Shown in pieces: positions 9,442-21,900 of a stretch of 47,206 nucleotides of DNA (position 1 is its first letter; the number at the start of each line of letters is the position of its first letter). The stretch is taken from assembly GCA_021772615.1 (NCBI GenBank), contig JAJFLQ010000107.1:83924-131129 (forward strand), in the 5' to 3' direction. This stretch comes from Verrucomicrobiota bacterium. GTDB taxonomy: Bacteria > Verrucomicrobiota > Lentisphaeria > JABSQK01 > JAJFLO01. The translations under genes and the position numbers were made by a program. Under the pieces are notes generated by a model that did not search any database, was not told the origin of the DNA, and worked only from the letters and a program-made list of their open reading frames with translations.

Positions 9442-9985
9442 TTACTCTGCCAACTCCAATATCACGGTCACATCGTTGAGCGAATAGATCCAGTAGCCCT
9501 TCATCAATTCCAGTTCAGCAAGCCTTGCCGCTCCTGCCCCAGGTACATACTCGCCGCCGTTGCCCAGCAGCGGATCCCAGAATAGTACCGGCTGACCAAT
9601 ATTGCGGGCCTGCAGCTCAGCATTGCTCATATTCGATATTGCGGCCGGCACCTTCGCATTTCGGGTGGTTGTTGGCCCAACAAGATTCCAATCAGTCTTC
9701 AATGTCATCGTGTTACCAACTGTGCTTCCGTTGATTGACAGATTCGTAACGGCCGTGTCACGATTAATAAAAATCCAGTACCCTTTCCCCGCCTCAACGC
9801 TACGCACCTCGGAATAGCTGCCGATCTCCTGGCCTGCCATCCGCCCGAATTCCCAGATCGCGCCGGCGTAAATCTTACCGGTATTGTTTGCGAACACATC
9901 TTCCGGCGACGGATTGATCGGCGTAACCGGCAGCGAAACGAGATTCCAGCCGGGATACAACGGCGGCATGATGAACGATCCGGAA
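9442..9985 (-). other. C-terminal double WNLV module (candidate sorting or anchoring domain)
   Basis: The last 180 or so residues (about 12,388-12,568) contain two related halves. The first has [13 protein letters not shown] followed by [10 protein letters not shown]; the second has [11 protein letters not shown] followed by [12 protein letters not shown]. Each half therefore begins with W-N-L-V and ends with K-G-Y-W-I. The chain ends in a beta-strand-like VTVILELAE. Similar GWNLVSLP...KGYWI segments are common near the C-termini of secreted bacterial proteins. The position suggests an export or attachment role, which is inferred. Confidence 0.6.
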
Positions 9986-12900
9986 ACGGTACCTATCTGA
10001 ATCAGGAAAACCTTAAACCCGCTCGTATCGATGTCCGCGGCGTCGATCTCGAAGCTGGTCGTTTCCTCCATATCAATCGTTGTCGACAGCAGCGGCGTGA
10101 ATCCTTTCGAGGCGTCGACCTCGACAATACGTACGGGCTTTGCGACGGGAACGTTCAATGGCTCCCATTCTACCTCGACGCGTGAAGGACTGCCTTCGAA
10201 GTCGAGAACAAGGTACCACGCTGTGTCGTCTCCGAACGGGCGAATGTCCGTGGCCAAAAAGCGATGTTCACGATCCAGGCCTTCGGAGTAGAAGCTTCCG
10301 GCAGGAAGGTTCAACTGGTCCGGCGGCCCGCCGATACCGGAATCACCGGGCGGCGGTGGGATAAATCCAATCGGCAGGTCAACGTCGATGTCTTCATCAA
10401 ATCCGTGGGTTGCGCCATGCTTCCAGCCCACTGTCACAGCTTGGGTCGTAGCCGGGGCGCCCGCCTGGAAGAAGCGGCGGGCAGTCATGTTAATTTCGAA
10501 TGCCTGACTCGTCACCGTGACCGCCGCGCTCTTCTCGCTGATGGCGCTCACTGCACCACTTTCACTTTCAGCGAATACTGCGACCTGCCATTGCTGGCCC
10601 TGGCTGGTGTGAGTCGACGACAGCACGTTGCTGTCCGGCACAGGAATCTCCAAACCATCCACAAACCAGATATAATGCAGCGTAACGTCGTCGTCGATGT
10701 TGCTTACCGTTGCCACCAGGTCATCGACCACCACGGGACTCGAGGGCTTGATCGCCGGTACATTCGGCGTATCAACAACTTCGCCAGTTACCGGCGTGCT
10801 GCGTACAAATACGAGATAACTGATACCCTGACTGCCGAAGAAGTTACTCTTCGTGACGCGAAGAAAGTATTTACCGGCGCTCAGCGTGAGATTACCGTCA
10901 CGACCGAGGATAGCCGATAGCGTAAAGTTCTCTGTACCGAACAGTCCACTGTCATCGTTCTCCATAAACGGGCTGCTTGTGTTCCCGTCACGATAGAGTT
11001 CTAAGCGGGTATTGATGCCCGTGTTGCCGCCATTATTATCGTTGACAAGCAACTGGTCTACTTCCGATTCGGACGACGCCGCCGCGATCAGAATATTTGA
11101 CGGTTCATTTAGTGTGAAGATGAGCCAGTCTTCATCGTTCACGTCCAGTGTGTGTGCCTGCGGATCGGCATTGAGCAGAATTCGGTGCGCATCTTCCGGA
11201 CGATCATCCGACTCGAACGTATCGCCCGTCGTCGTATTATCGCCGCCGGCGCCACGAACCGTCACGTTTTCGCTGCGTATCGCAGCGCTGCGGTTGGCGA
11301 ACGTATCAATTGCCGTCACTTCGCAAAAAATCGTGCGACCATCGAAAGCAACTGTGTTTTCACCGCTGATGGTCTGGGACGTGATATTGAGAGAGGAAAT
11401 AACGCCCGTGGTCGTGTTCAGTTCGAACCACACAAAATTAAACGCGAAAGGATCGCTCTCAGGATCTACGGAATTGGTCGCATTACATACGATATCGTCC
11501 AGACCGGCACGTGGACTCGACGGCGTGATCGTCACCGAAGGCGCGCTGGGCGCATCGTTGTCCGCAGCGCCGCCGCCGATAGTAAACGGATCACTGAATG
11601 CAAAACGGCTCTGAAAAATATTCGGTATGATAGCCCGCACCCGAACGTACCACACATCGCCCTTCCGTACATCGTCTTCATTGAAGTCGAGAACAGCCTC
11701 ATCCTTGAAGAGATCTTCCTGTATTCGGTCGCCAAAGTTACGGAACCAGCGGAACTCATACGTAACCTCTGCAGCCGGATTCAGGATCTGAGCAACAAGC
11801 GCATCACCACTTTCGTTCAATGTAACCGTGACGCTTGGATTTCGGGCATCGGCCGAGATGGCCATTGTATCCCGGGTCGTGACCTTGTTACTTAAGACGC
11901 GACCGGATTCATTGACGAACTGATCTTCGGCATACACAACGCAGGCGAAGTCCGCCGTCAATGCTGTTATGGCCGACGGATCGATCGTGGCGTTCGTGGC
12001 CCCGTCGACAATCGTCCAGCCGCCGGCATTAAGGCTTTGGTCGATGTCGGATTGCGTCATCGGAATATCCTTGAAGCTGTCATCGCCCCCGCCTGGCGCC
12101 GATTGATACCACTGGAACCGGTGCGCGATAACGTCGCCGCCAGGATCAAATGCACCGGACGGCGAGCAAGTGAGCAAGCTCACCACTTCCGGCTCGGTCG
12201 GGTTTACACGTGCGATAAAATTTGAATCGTCCGGCGGCACGGTGTTCGGCTCCGTCGGATCATTGCTGCCGCTGTTGTTCGCAACCCACGGATCTGTCCC
12301 CAGAGCCTGTTCTTCGAGATTTGTGAAATCGTCATTGTCGGGATCGCCGCTGCCGCCGTGGTCGCCGGCGGCATCCAACGGATTGAGAAATCCACCTTGC
12401 GCGTTCGTTGAACTGACTTCAAAACCGTCCAATAGCAGATCGTCGTCAGTGTCGGCGTCATTCGGATCCGTACCCGATGTGAATTCGTTGATATTGGCGA
12501 GATCGTCATTGTCCGGGTCGCCGCCGCCGCTGTTCTCGCCGAGCGCATCGTTGGGATCAAGACTGTTGTCCACCTCCCAGCCATCCGGCAGCCCGTCATT
12601 GTCGGTATCCGCGTCGTTGGGATCGGTTTGCTCGGTCAACTCCACGCTGTTCACGAGACCGTCGCCGTCAGGATCGGCTGATGCGTCGTTGGCCAGAGGA
12701 TTGAGACGATTGTTGAATTCGAACAGATCGCCCATACCGTCGCCGTCCGTGTCGATTCGTGCCGGGTCCAGCGCGTCGACCGACGACGTATCTTCTGCTA
12801 TGCCGTCGCTGTTTTCATCCACCTTCGGTCCGACCTGATCCAGCCCACGGTACTCCGTGAGGTTGGTTAATCCGTCTTGGTCAAGATCATTCGCCGCATC

Positions 12901-15900
12901 CGCGACCAGAGGGTTGAGGAAAAACTCAAGCTCGAATCCATCAGAGATGTCGTCACCGTCCGTGTCGAAATTTGTCGGGTCCGTGTCCGTCGCTTCGCTG
13001 TATTCCGGATCACCGTCGAACAACACCTCATTCAGGTTGCTAATACCGTCGTTGTCGAAGTCGTCATCCGGATCGACGTCAGCAAGCGTGTCAATACCGT
13101 CGTCTGCTACGGCGTCAATGATATCATTCTCAACCGTGTCGGGAAGACCGTCTTTGTCTGAATCGACCGAGTCGCCGGTGCCGCTTCCCGTCGGACGGGT
13201 AGTGCCGGAGGTGATCGCACCGGAACCGTCGAAAATACCGGCGAGGTCAATACGCCCACGGGCCGCGAAATCTTCGACAGTCAGGCCGCCGTCGTCGAAC
13301 TTGTAGTAGGCAACCAGTTTTGCCGGCGGTGAGATGATATCAACCGCAATATCCTGAATGGTCGAGAGATCCGCGCCGCTGAGACGGCTGTTCCAGATCG
13401 ACAACTCGTCCACGCGTCCCGAGAACGGCGCGAGCGTGGAGACCCCGGGTTTACCCGAACCTATATACAATCGACCGCTCCCGGTCTCCGGCAATCCAAG
13501 CGGGATGCGCTCGTTACTCGAGCGGATCACCATATTGTTACTGATATCAAACTGGAATATTTTCATCCGGAAAACCGACGCGCTGTTGTCAAGCTCTACT
13601 GTTACCAGGAACCAGCCGTTTGCAGGCACTGTGGCATCGGACGTGATGGATCGCAGACTTCCGGTCACCGCCGCCTGATATTCGAACGTCATCTTGTTGT
13701 TGGTGTCACGAACCAGACGGTAATTCACCCGATCATTGGCCGCACGTTTCTCAAGGACCACCTGACGCGAGGCGTTGTTATTGGCCAGCGGGTTCACGAA
13801 CACAGCTACGGCCAGTTTCTCAAGCGACAAGGCAGAATTGCTCACGCGGATCACGCCGTTCGATCCGCTTACATTAAATCTCGCGACCCGGCCGGTTTGC
13901 GGATCAAGGCTGTCCGAGGCATCCGTAGAGTTCGTCACAAGTTCGGTCTCATCACCGATGCCGTCGTCGTCGGTGTCCTTCAATCCCGGGTTGGTACCCA
14001 GCTGCTGCTCATCGAAGTTTACCAGGCCGTCACCAACGAACTCGGTATCATCACTATCGAGCGAACCCGCGACAAGGCCATTGTCCAGCCACACCGGTTC
14101 ACCGCGCATGAACACGCCGTCGCCGTTTGTGTCATGGTAAAGCACCGGGGTCAACAGCACACCGTTTTCACCGGAAAACGGAAAACCGGATATCACGCGC
14201 TCGCCCGAATCGAACGCCTGATCACCGTCGGCGTTAATCCATACCGAATCTCCCGCCGCATAGGTCGCGTCGGAAGCGAATACATTGGCAATGGACACGC
14301 CAGACAAGCCGCTGCTCAGCAAGCTGAGATCGTTGTCCTCCAGGACGTCATCAATGCCGTCGAGGTCCGTGTCGGTGAGCGTCGGATCCGTGCCGCTGAG
14401 AAACTCGTTTTCGTTTGTCAGACCATCGCCATCGACGTCCCCGTCGGCGCCATCGGCGCCTGTAGCGCTGTCGGGATTCAATCCGAACTGGATTTCCCAA
14501 AAATCCGGGAGGCCGTCACCGTCACTATCAAGTGCCGTGTCGGTGATCGGGTCGTCCTCGTCGACTATCGTCGTCGCGCCACCGACAAATGTTGCGGCAT
14601 TAAACCAGTCGCTCTTCCAATCCTGTTCAAAACCCGTGTTGAAATCCTGAACAAACATACCGCCGTCATCGAAGCTGTAGTAGGCGATCAGTTCCGACGA
14701 CGGATCGAAACCCGTGGACAACAGGTCCAGCTGATTGATCGAGGCCCGCGGAATACGCCAGATACGGATGTCGTCGATCCACGCGCCAAGATCAGTAGTA
14801 CTGCTCAACAGGTCGTTGCCGCCCCCGACAACGGTCAGCGTCTGACCGATTTCGCTGGATGCCGGCCGCAACGTACCTGTGCCCAACTGGCCGCGGTTTT
14901 GCCCGTCTACGGTGATCCGCAGAAGCCGCCCGGCAGCGTCGTAACTGCCTTCAATAAATGTCCAGACCTCATGCTGTATTGACGCCGTCGAGGCGGCCCG
15001 CAATTCAATCGAACCAATTTCCGCCCGTGTAGTAAAGAGAACGTAGGGGTTCAACGTGTCCGTCAAGCCCAATTCGTAATTGACGGAGGAAAAGCTGCCG
15101 TCACCCCGTTCATCTATTGAACGGCGGATGATTGTGCCGCCATCGGTTTCGGAAGCCTTCACATAGACCCACGCCTGAACGGTCCAGCTGTCTTCGACCG
15201 CGAAGCGCGGTTGATTCGGCAGTCGCAGATACTGTGAATCAGCGGCGCCGTCGTCAAGGTCGAGTACCCGCGATACGAACGGCGACAACGGATCCGTCAC
15301 CACAGTCGGTACAACGGCCGTCTGTTCATTTGTATCTTCAATGCCGTCGTCATCGGTGTCGGCATCGGCATCGCCCGGATCGGAACCTGCAATCTGCTCG
15401 TTCAGATTGGTAATGCCGTCGTCGTCGGAGTCCGCTGCACTGTCGCTGATGGTTCCGTTTGTGGCGAAGTCCAGCGGACTTGTGCCGGCGAGAAATTCAA
15501 CGTAGTTGGTAAGGCCGTCGCCGTCCTCATCATCATCGGCGTCATTGGTGAAAAGATTCAAGCCGTACGCATTTTCAAACCAGTCCGGCATGCCGTCAGC
15601 GTCACTGTCGCCCGGTAACGCAGCGGCAATGGCCTCGTCAAAGACCGCGTCACCTTCCAACGTCCCCGAAAAACGAGAATTACCGTTCTGCGAACGTTCG
15701 TCGCGCGCCGCCAGATCTTGTGCAATCGCGCTGTCGCCATTGCCATCGTCAAACCTGAAATATGCGACCAGGCCCTCGGCCAATTCGACGGAACTCACCG
15801 CTGCATCAAGATTTAGACGGCCGCCCGTCACTGTCAGGCCATTAAATGCCGTCGACGCGTCGACGTTGTCAAGCAATGCCGACTTCACAGCTGAAAAGCT

Positions 15901-18900
15901 CAGTGACGGATCGATCGACAGCAGGACGGCAGCCGATCCGCTAACCTGCGGGGTTGCCTGTGATGTGCCGGAGAGGAATCCATATTGGTCCCCTGGCAAG
16001 GTACTGAGTATGTCTTCGCCAGGCGCAGCAAGGTCGACGCTTGTACGACCGAAATTACTGAACGAGGCAAGATTGTCGGTATCGGTACTCGCCGCAACAG
16101 AGATGACATTCTCAAGATCGAAAGCAGCCGGAAACTGGGGTGTCTGGTCCGCATCGGTTGAGGAATTTCCAGCCGCCGCCACAAGAAGCTGACCGGCGTC
16201 CCGCGCCTTTTCGACAGCGGCGCGAAGCGCCTGGGATTCGCCCAATGTGCCCCAGCTGTGATTGGTTAGAGTAGCGCCCATTAACACCGCGTATTCGATT
16301 GCGTCCACAGCGTCAGATACGACGCCGATTCCATTCGCGTCGAAAACCTTTAAGGCCATAATACGTACACGCCAGGCGGCGCCGGTTACACCGGTCCCAT
16401 TGTTGCCCACAGCTCCGGCGATGCCGGCAACATGGGTACCGTGGCCCGAGATAGCATCGTCCATGGGGTCGCCGTCGTCGTTGATAAAATCGTAACCGAA
16501 AATATCATCGACAAAACCATTCCCGTCGTCGTCAACACCTGCTTGGCCATCCCGCTCAGTTTCATTGATCCACATATTATCGGCGAGATCCTCGTGAGCA
16601 TGATCGACACCGCTATCGATCACGCCGATAATCACGTCGCGTGAACCAACCGATGTATCCCAGGCCTCCGGACCGTCGATGTCCGCATCTGCAGTTCCAC
16701 CAGTCTGCCCGGTATTATTCAAGTCCCATTTCTCGCTGTAACGCGGATCGTTCGGAACAACCGACGTGGTGGCAAGGTAATTCGGCTCGACAAACACAAC
16801 ATCGTTCCGAGCCTGGTACGCCCGCAATGCATCTTCAAGTGTGGATCCCGTCGCAATACGGACAGTTTGGGTACCAATGAAACGACTTTCTCCGACGACG
16901 ACGGATCCTAACGCGTTGTGGATCTGACGCCGGTCTATCGCATTCACCGACGCATGGAAACAAACGATCAACTCGTCCGGCGCTGACGCGGGCGCCAACA
17001 ACTCCTCGACACTCGGCTTGTTGATCACGGACACCGTCGTCTGCGGCGTTAAAGCCGCGACGTTACCGGTTTCATCTGCAATTACGGAACGGAACCCAGC
17101 GAATATGTCATCCGTATCGCGCGCCGAGCGCCAGATTCGGACCTCATCAATATGTCCTTCGAAGCCGCTCCCGATGAGCACGCGCGCACCGACAAAATCG
17201 CCGGACGCGTCCAGGCCGTTGCCAGTGGTCGACACTGTCGGTGCCTGGCTTTCCACATCACGTTGCGCCACTGCGACACCGTTAACGAATAGTGTAAGAA
17301 TGAAATCGTCGTCGTCATAGGACGCCGCGATATGCGTGAAAACGTCCGTGTCAATCGCCAACATGTCAAAGGGCTCGACGTCGCCGCCAACCTTGACCTC
17401 GACGCCGGCATCGGTCACAAATCGCGCATACGGCCGCAATGCGCCGTTGTCTTCGTCAATGCCGATCTCGTAATTCACCACCAACGCACCGGCGCCACTG
17501 TGAAAACCGACGGCGCGACTGACGATTGTCCCGCCGTCATTCGCACTGCCCGGACGGACCCAGGCCTCGATTGTCCAGGCCTCGAGAGCATATTTTTCAA
17601 GATCCGGAAGCGCAACGGAATCTCCGTCTCCGTCGAACGCGACACTCCGTTGCAATACAGCGAGTTCCGAAGCCACATTGTCGCCGCCGGACTGAAGTGG
17701 TCCGAGGGGATCACTGGCGAACGAATCAAGGTCCGGCCTGCGCACCGGCGCTTTTCCGCTTGCTCCATCATCCGTACCGGTAACCTCCTCACCGTCAAGA
17801 AGGCCATCGTTATCCGTATCGGCAACGCCCGGATGCGTACCGAATTCCTGCTCGTCGCCATTGTTCAGACCATCACCGTCTGAGTCGGCCTGCACATCGG
17901 CATTGCCGTTGCTATCGTCATCCGGGTTGGTGCCCGCAAGGAACTCGTACAGGTTTGTGAGACCGTCCTCGTCTTCGTCGTCCGCCGCGTCACTAACATC
18001 GAACACGCTTTCGAAGGCGTCGGACATCCCATCGCCGTCGGCATCGTCGATGCCGAATACCTCGCGCTGCAGTGCCCCCTCATTCGCCACAACCCAATCC
18101 AATGAACCGTCGGCGGGTGTGGTATCTGCCACATCATCCGTGCCGTCACCGTCGAAATCAGCGCTCAACTGGTAGGCGTTTTCGGCGAGCGTAAGAGGAT
18201 GGCTGAAGTCCTCGATCGTCCTGCCGCCGTCATCAAACCTGAAGTACCGCCATAATCCGCTTGATGATCCCGAAACAATCTCACTGCGTGACGCGTCGAT
18301 ATCATCCTGATCACGTACCGTGTTCCAGACACGAACCTCGTCGAGCAATACACTCGAGAAGCCTGCGCCGATAGTTACAGTCCCAAAGCCATCAACTGGA
18401 CGGTTGTCGTCACTACCATTTTCATTGATTTCAAGCTCAAACACGGAGTTGCCGTTTAGATAGAGTAACAGCGTTGCTTCCTCGCTATCCCACACACCCG
18501 CGAGATGGACCCACTCGCTCGTGGGTATCGCCACACCATCCAGGCGCTGGGCAACACCGCTGTCATTTTCGAATCGGACAAACGGTGCGTTGTTCGCGAT
18601 ACCGAGTTCGAATGCCGTGAGTCCGTTCACCACCTTGCTCACGATACTGCCGGACTCGGATCCGCCGGTGTCTGCGTAATACCAGGCTTCAAGCGTCCAA
18701 CTATCGAATGATACGTCGTGGTCGGCATTCGTCTGGGAAATGGCTACACCGTTCGGCTGCAATGCGGCGATCCGCAGATCGAGACTGCGATTAACCACTG
18801 GATCGGTACTGTGTAATGGACTCGTGGGCAAGACCGTAACTAATTCGTCATCATCGTCAATGCCGTCATCATCCGTGTCGGCACGGCGTGGATGGGTGCC

Positions 18901-21900
18901 GGCATCCTGCTCTTCTTCGTTCGTTAAGTCATCGCTGTCGCCGTTCTCATCGCTGTCCATCGTGCCGTCACTGTCGGTATCCATGTCCGTCGGGTCCGTA
19001 CCGACCAGAAACTCATAGAGGTCATTGAGCATATCGCCGTCCGCATCACCGGTCCCATCAGTCGTAAAGATCGAATCGAAAAAACGGATTTCCCAAATGT
19101 CAGCCATGCCGTCGTTGTCAATATCATCGTCAACATCATTGGCACGTGCCGGACTGCCAAGGTCGGCGACCATCTCTGCAGAACCCGACAATACAGCGGC
19201 ATTGAAATATCCGGTCAACCAGTCGCGGCCGTTCGCGGCTACACCGTCCTGTGCCGTTTCGCCGCCGTCGTTGAATGAGTACGCCGCGACGAGGTTCGAC
19301 TCCGAACCGGTCACCGTCCTGTTGATACGATCGTTTATCGACGAGGTCGTCAGTGCGGCATTCCAGATACGCACTTCATCGATCGATCCGCCGATGAACC
19401 GACTGGATCCGGCCGCCGACCCGGCAACGCCGCCCACAGTCGTATGAACGCTGCCAATCGTCGCACTGCGCGGCGGGGTGCCACTGACGTTGAGCGTCCG
19501 TTTACTGTCGCCGTCAACGACGATGCTCAAGGTTGCCGTGCCGGCGTTATAGACACCGGCGACATGCGTCCAGACGGCATCAAGCATCTGCACTGATGTC
19601 GCTGTAACTGTCGGCTGCGTCGTCGCGCCATTGGTCGTAAAGGCATATCGTATGTACGGATGACGTGCGGCATCAATACCCAACTCATAGTTCACGTCGT
19701 CGCCTGCACTGCGTCGCACGACGACACCGCCATCCGTGTCCCCGTCCAGCCGTACCCACGCCTCCAACGTCCAGCTTTGCGCCAGCGAAAATCGCGGCTG
19801 TATCGGCAGGATCAGCGCGCTGTCGACACCATCCAACCGCAACACCCGCGACACCACAGGATGACTACCGTTCGCCGGGTCCGTACTTGCATTCAATTCA
19901 TCCGCATCGTTTACCCCGTCGTCGTCGGTGTCCGTCGCCTGTGAACTTGAGTCAAAGCGCTGCTCGGTGTTGTTGTCCAGATCGGCGGCGTCCACCATAG
20001 TGTCGCCGTTGTCGTCGTCGGCCTGTTCATGGCCGTCCGCAATGCCATCAAAATCCGTGTCGACAAGGAACGGATTCGTGCCCGCCAGGTATTCGTGCAG
20101 GTTCGTCAAGCCGTCGGCATCCGAATCGACAGAGGAATCTGTAGCGAACGCGTTCAACCCATATCCCTGTTCCCACCAATCCGGAATGCCGTCAAGATCG
20201 CTGTCACCAAGCAATGCTGCGACCATTCCCGGCTGTTCAGTGAAGGCTGCGCCATTCTGTAACACACCCGCCGTGTAGCGAACTGCGGACTGCAGATCGG
20301 AAGACGTCAGGTCTTGTACACGTAAACCCCTGTCGTCAGCGCGGAAATATCCCACAAACGTCTCTTCCACGGAGGAATCGCCTTCGACCGTCACGACAAT
20401 CGAGGTGCCAATATCACCTGTTAGCGCAAACTGAAAGTTCGAAATAAAAATACCGCTGTCAAGGAAGCTGTCACCCGCGTCGGCGACAACAAGCTTGAGG
20501 GTATGTGTGCCGGCGGTCAACGCCGCGTTAGTGCGGAGCGTCGGAGTGAAGCCGTCATATTGCATATTTAATGAAACGACGGTCTTACCGACCGTCGCCG
20601 GATCCGTCGTGTCGCCGGAATTGTTCAGCTCAAAGAAGTTATTGTTCACACTCAGCGGATTGTTGTTCGAGTCAAACGTCACATTTACGCCATCAAGGAA
20701 CGCACCAAAGGCATCATTGAACGCCGAGTTGACAAACTCCGGAAATTCATCCGAACCGAAGGCCATATCAAATGAAATACCGTCAACGGTATCATCTGTC
20801 GTGAAACTCAGCGTCAACACTGTTGCATCCTGCGAGGACGCCGCGCCGATGATCCCATTCAGGTCAACGTCGCCGTCCGCGCCGATCACCGTTGTCTTGC
20901 CGGCTTCGTCATTTGGCCCCACAACATCTTCAGCTTTGCCGGTCGTCAACAGCAGCCCGTCTCCCAGCGGCACAATGCCCTCGATCGTTGGGAAGTCGGA
21001 GTACGTAGCGGCTGGAATGACCGCAGGATCTGTCCCGCCGGTGTAGCTGGGCGTCAGCCCCGACACGCCGCCAGGTATTGCGTTGGAACCGAGCAAGGCA
21101 TCGAGAAGGGCCTGCGCATCGGTCGTCGGAGTAAGGGCCACCGTGTTCGTGGACGTGCTGTCGGCGGTACCGTCACCGTCGACAATTGTAACGACTGCGG
21201 TGCCTGCAGGATCGACAACACTTCGGAAGAACGAAGCAATCTGCGACGCACTGCGCACCACCGACCACACCCGAATTTCGTCAAGCTTACCGCTAAACCC
21301 CGGTCCCGCCGCTACGGCGGCGGTTTCCCCGCCGAACGTCGGCGACGTCGTGTCGTCATAGTCGTCCTGAGCCACCAACACCGCATCGATATAGAGACTC
21401 AGCACGAGTGAATCGTCGTCGAAACTGGCGGCGACGTGACTGAACACACCCGTGGGCAACGGCTCCGGCGAGGTCAGCCGAACCGGAGCCGTCGCGTCCA
21501 GAGCGCCAAAGCGGACGTACACGGTTTCGTCTGCGTTGATACCCAGCTCATAATTCACCGATTCACTGCCGGTGCCGGCTGCATCGACGATCCGCTGCAG
21601 TATCACACCGCCGTCGTCGTCATTGGGATTGACCATGGCCTCAAGCGTCCAGCTGCTGAGTGCGTACTTCGCTCGCGACGGAATTTGGAGGGCATCATCA
21701 ACACCGTCGAATACCATAGCACGCCGCACAACCGGATTCAGAGCGCTGGCAGGATCACTGATCGGCAGCAGATCCTCGCTCTTATGATTGGCAACACCGA
21801 CACCGCCAAAAATCTCTTCCTCGTCGCCGATCCCGTCGTCGTCGGTATCAGAGAATCGCGGATCTGATCCATAGGTCTGCTCGTCAATATTGCGTACACC

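Noticed and set aside
13897..14982. A 361-codon open frame on the plus strand, and many others like it (such as 10264-10920, 22369-23298 and 45550-46434), opposite the giant gene
   Set aside because: They are by-products of the Asp-rich sense strand: GAC/GAT codons read in reverse give Val, Ile, Arg and Ser codons with few stops. None shows a recognisable domain, and their composition is that expected of such shadows.
12200..15600. Regularly recurring CCGTCGTCGTC and GTCGG strings that could suggest a CRISPR array or a DNA-level satellite
   Set aside because: Spacing is irregular, the strings are codon-phased, and they are fully explained by the D-x-D-x-D-G protein repeats.
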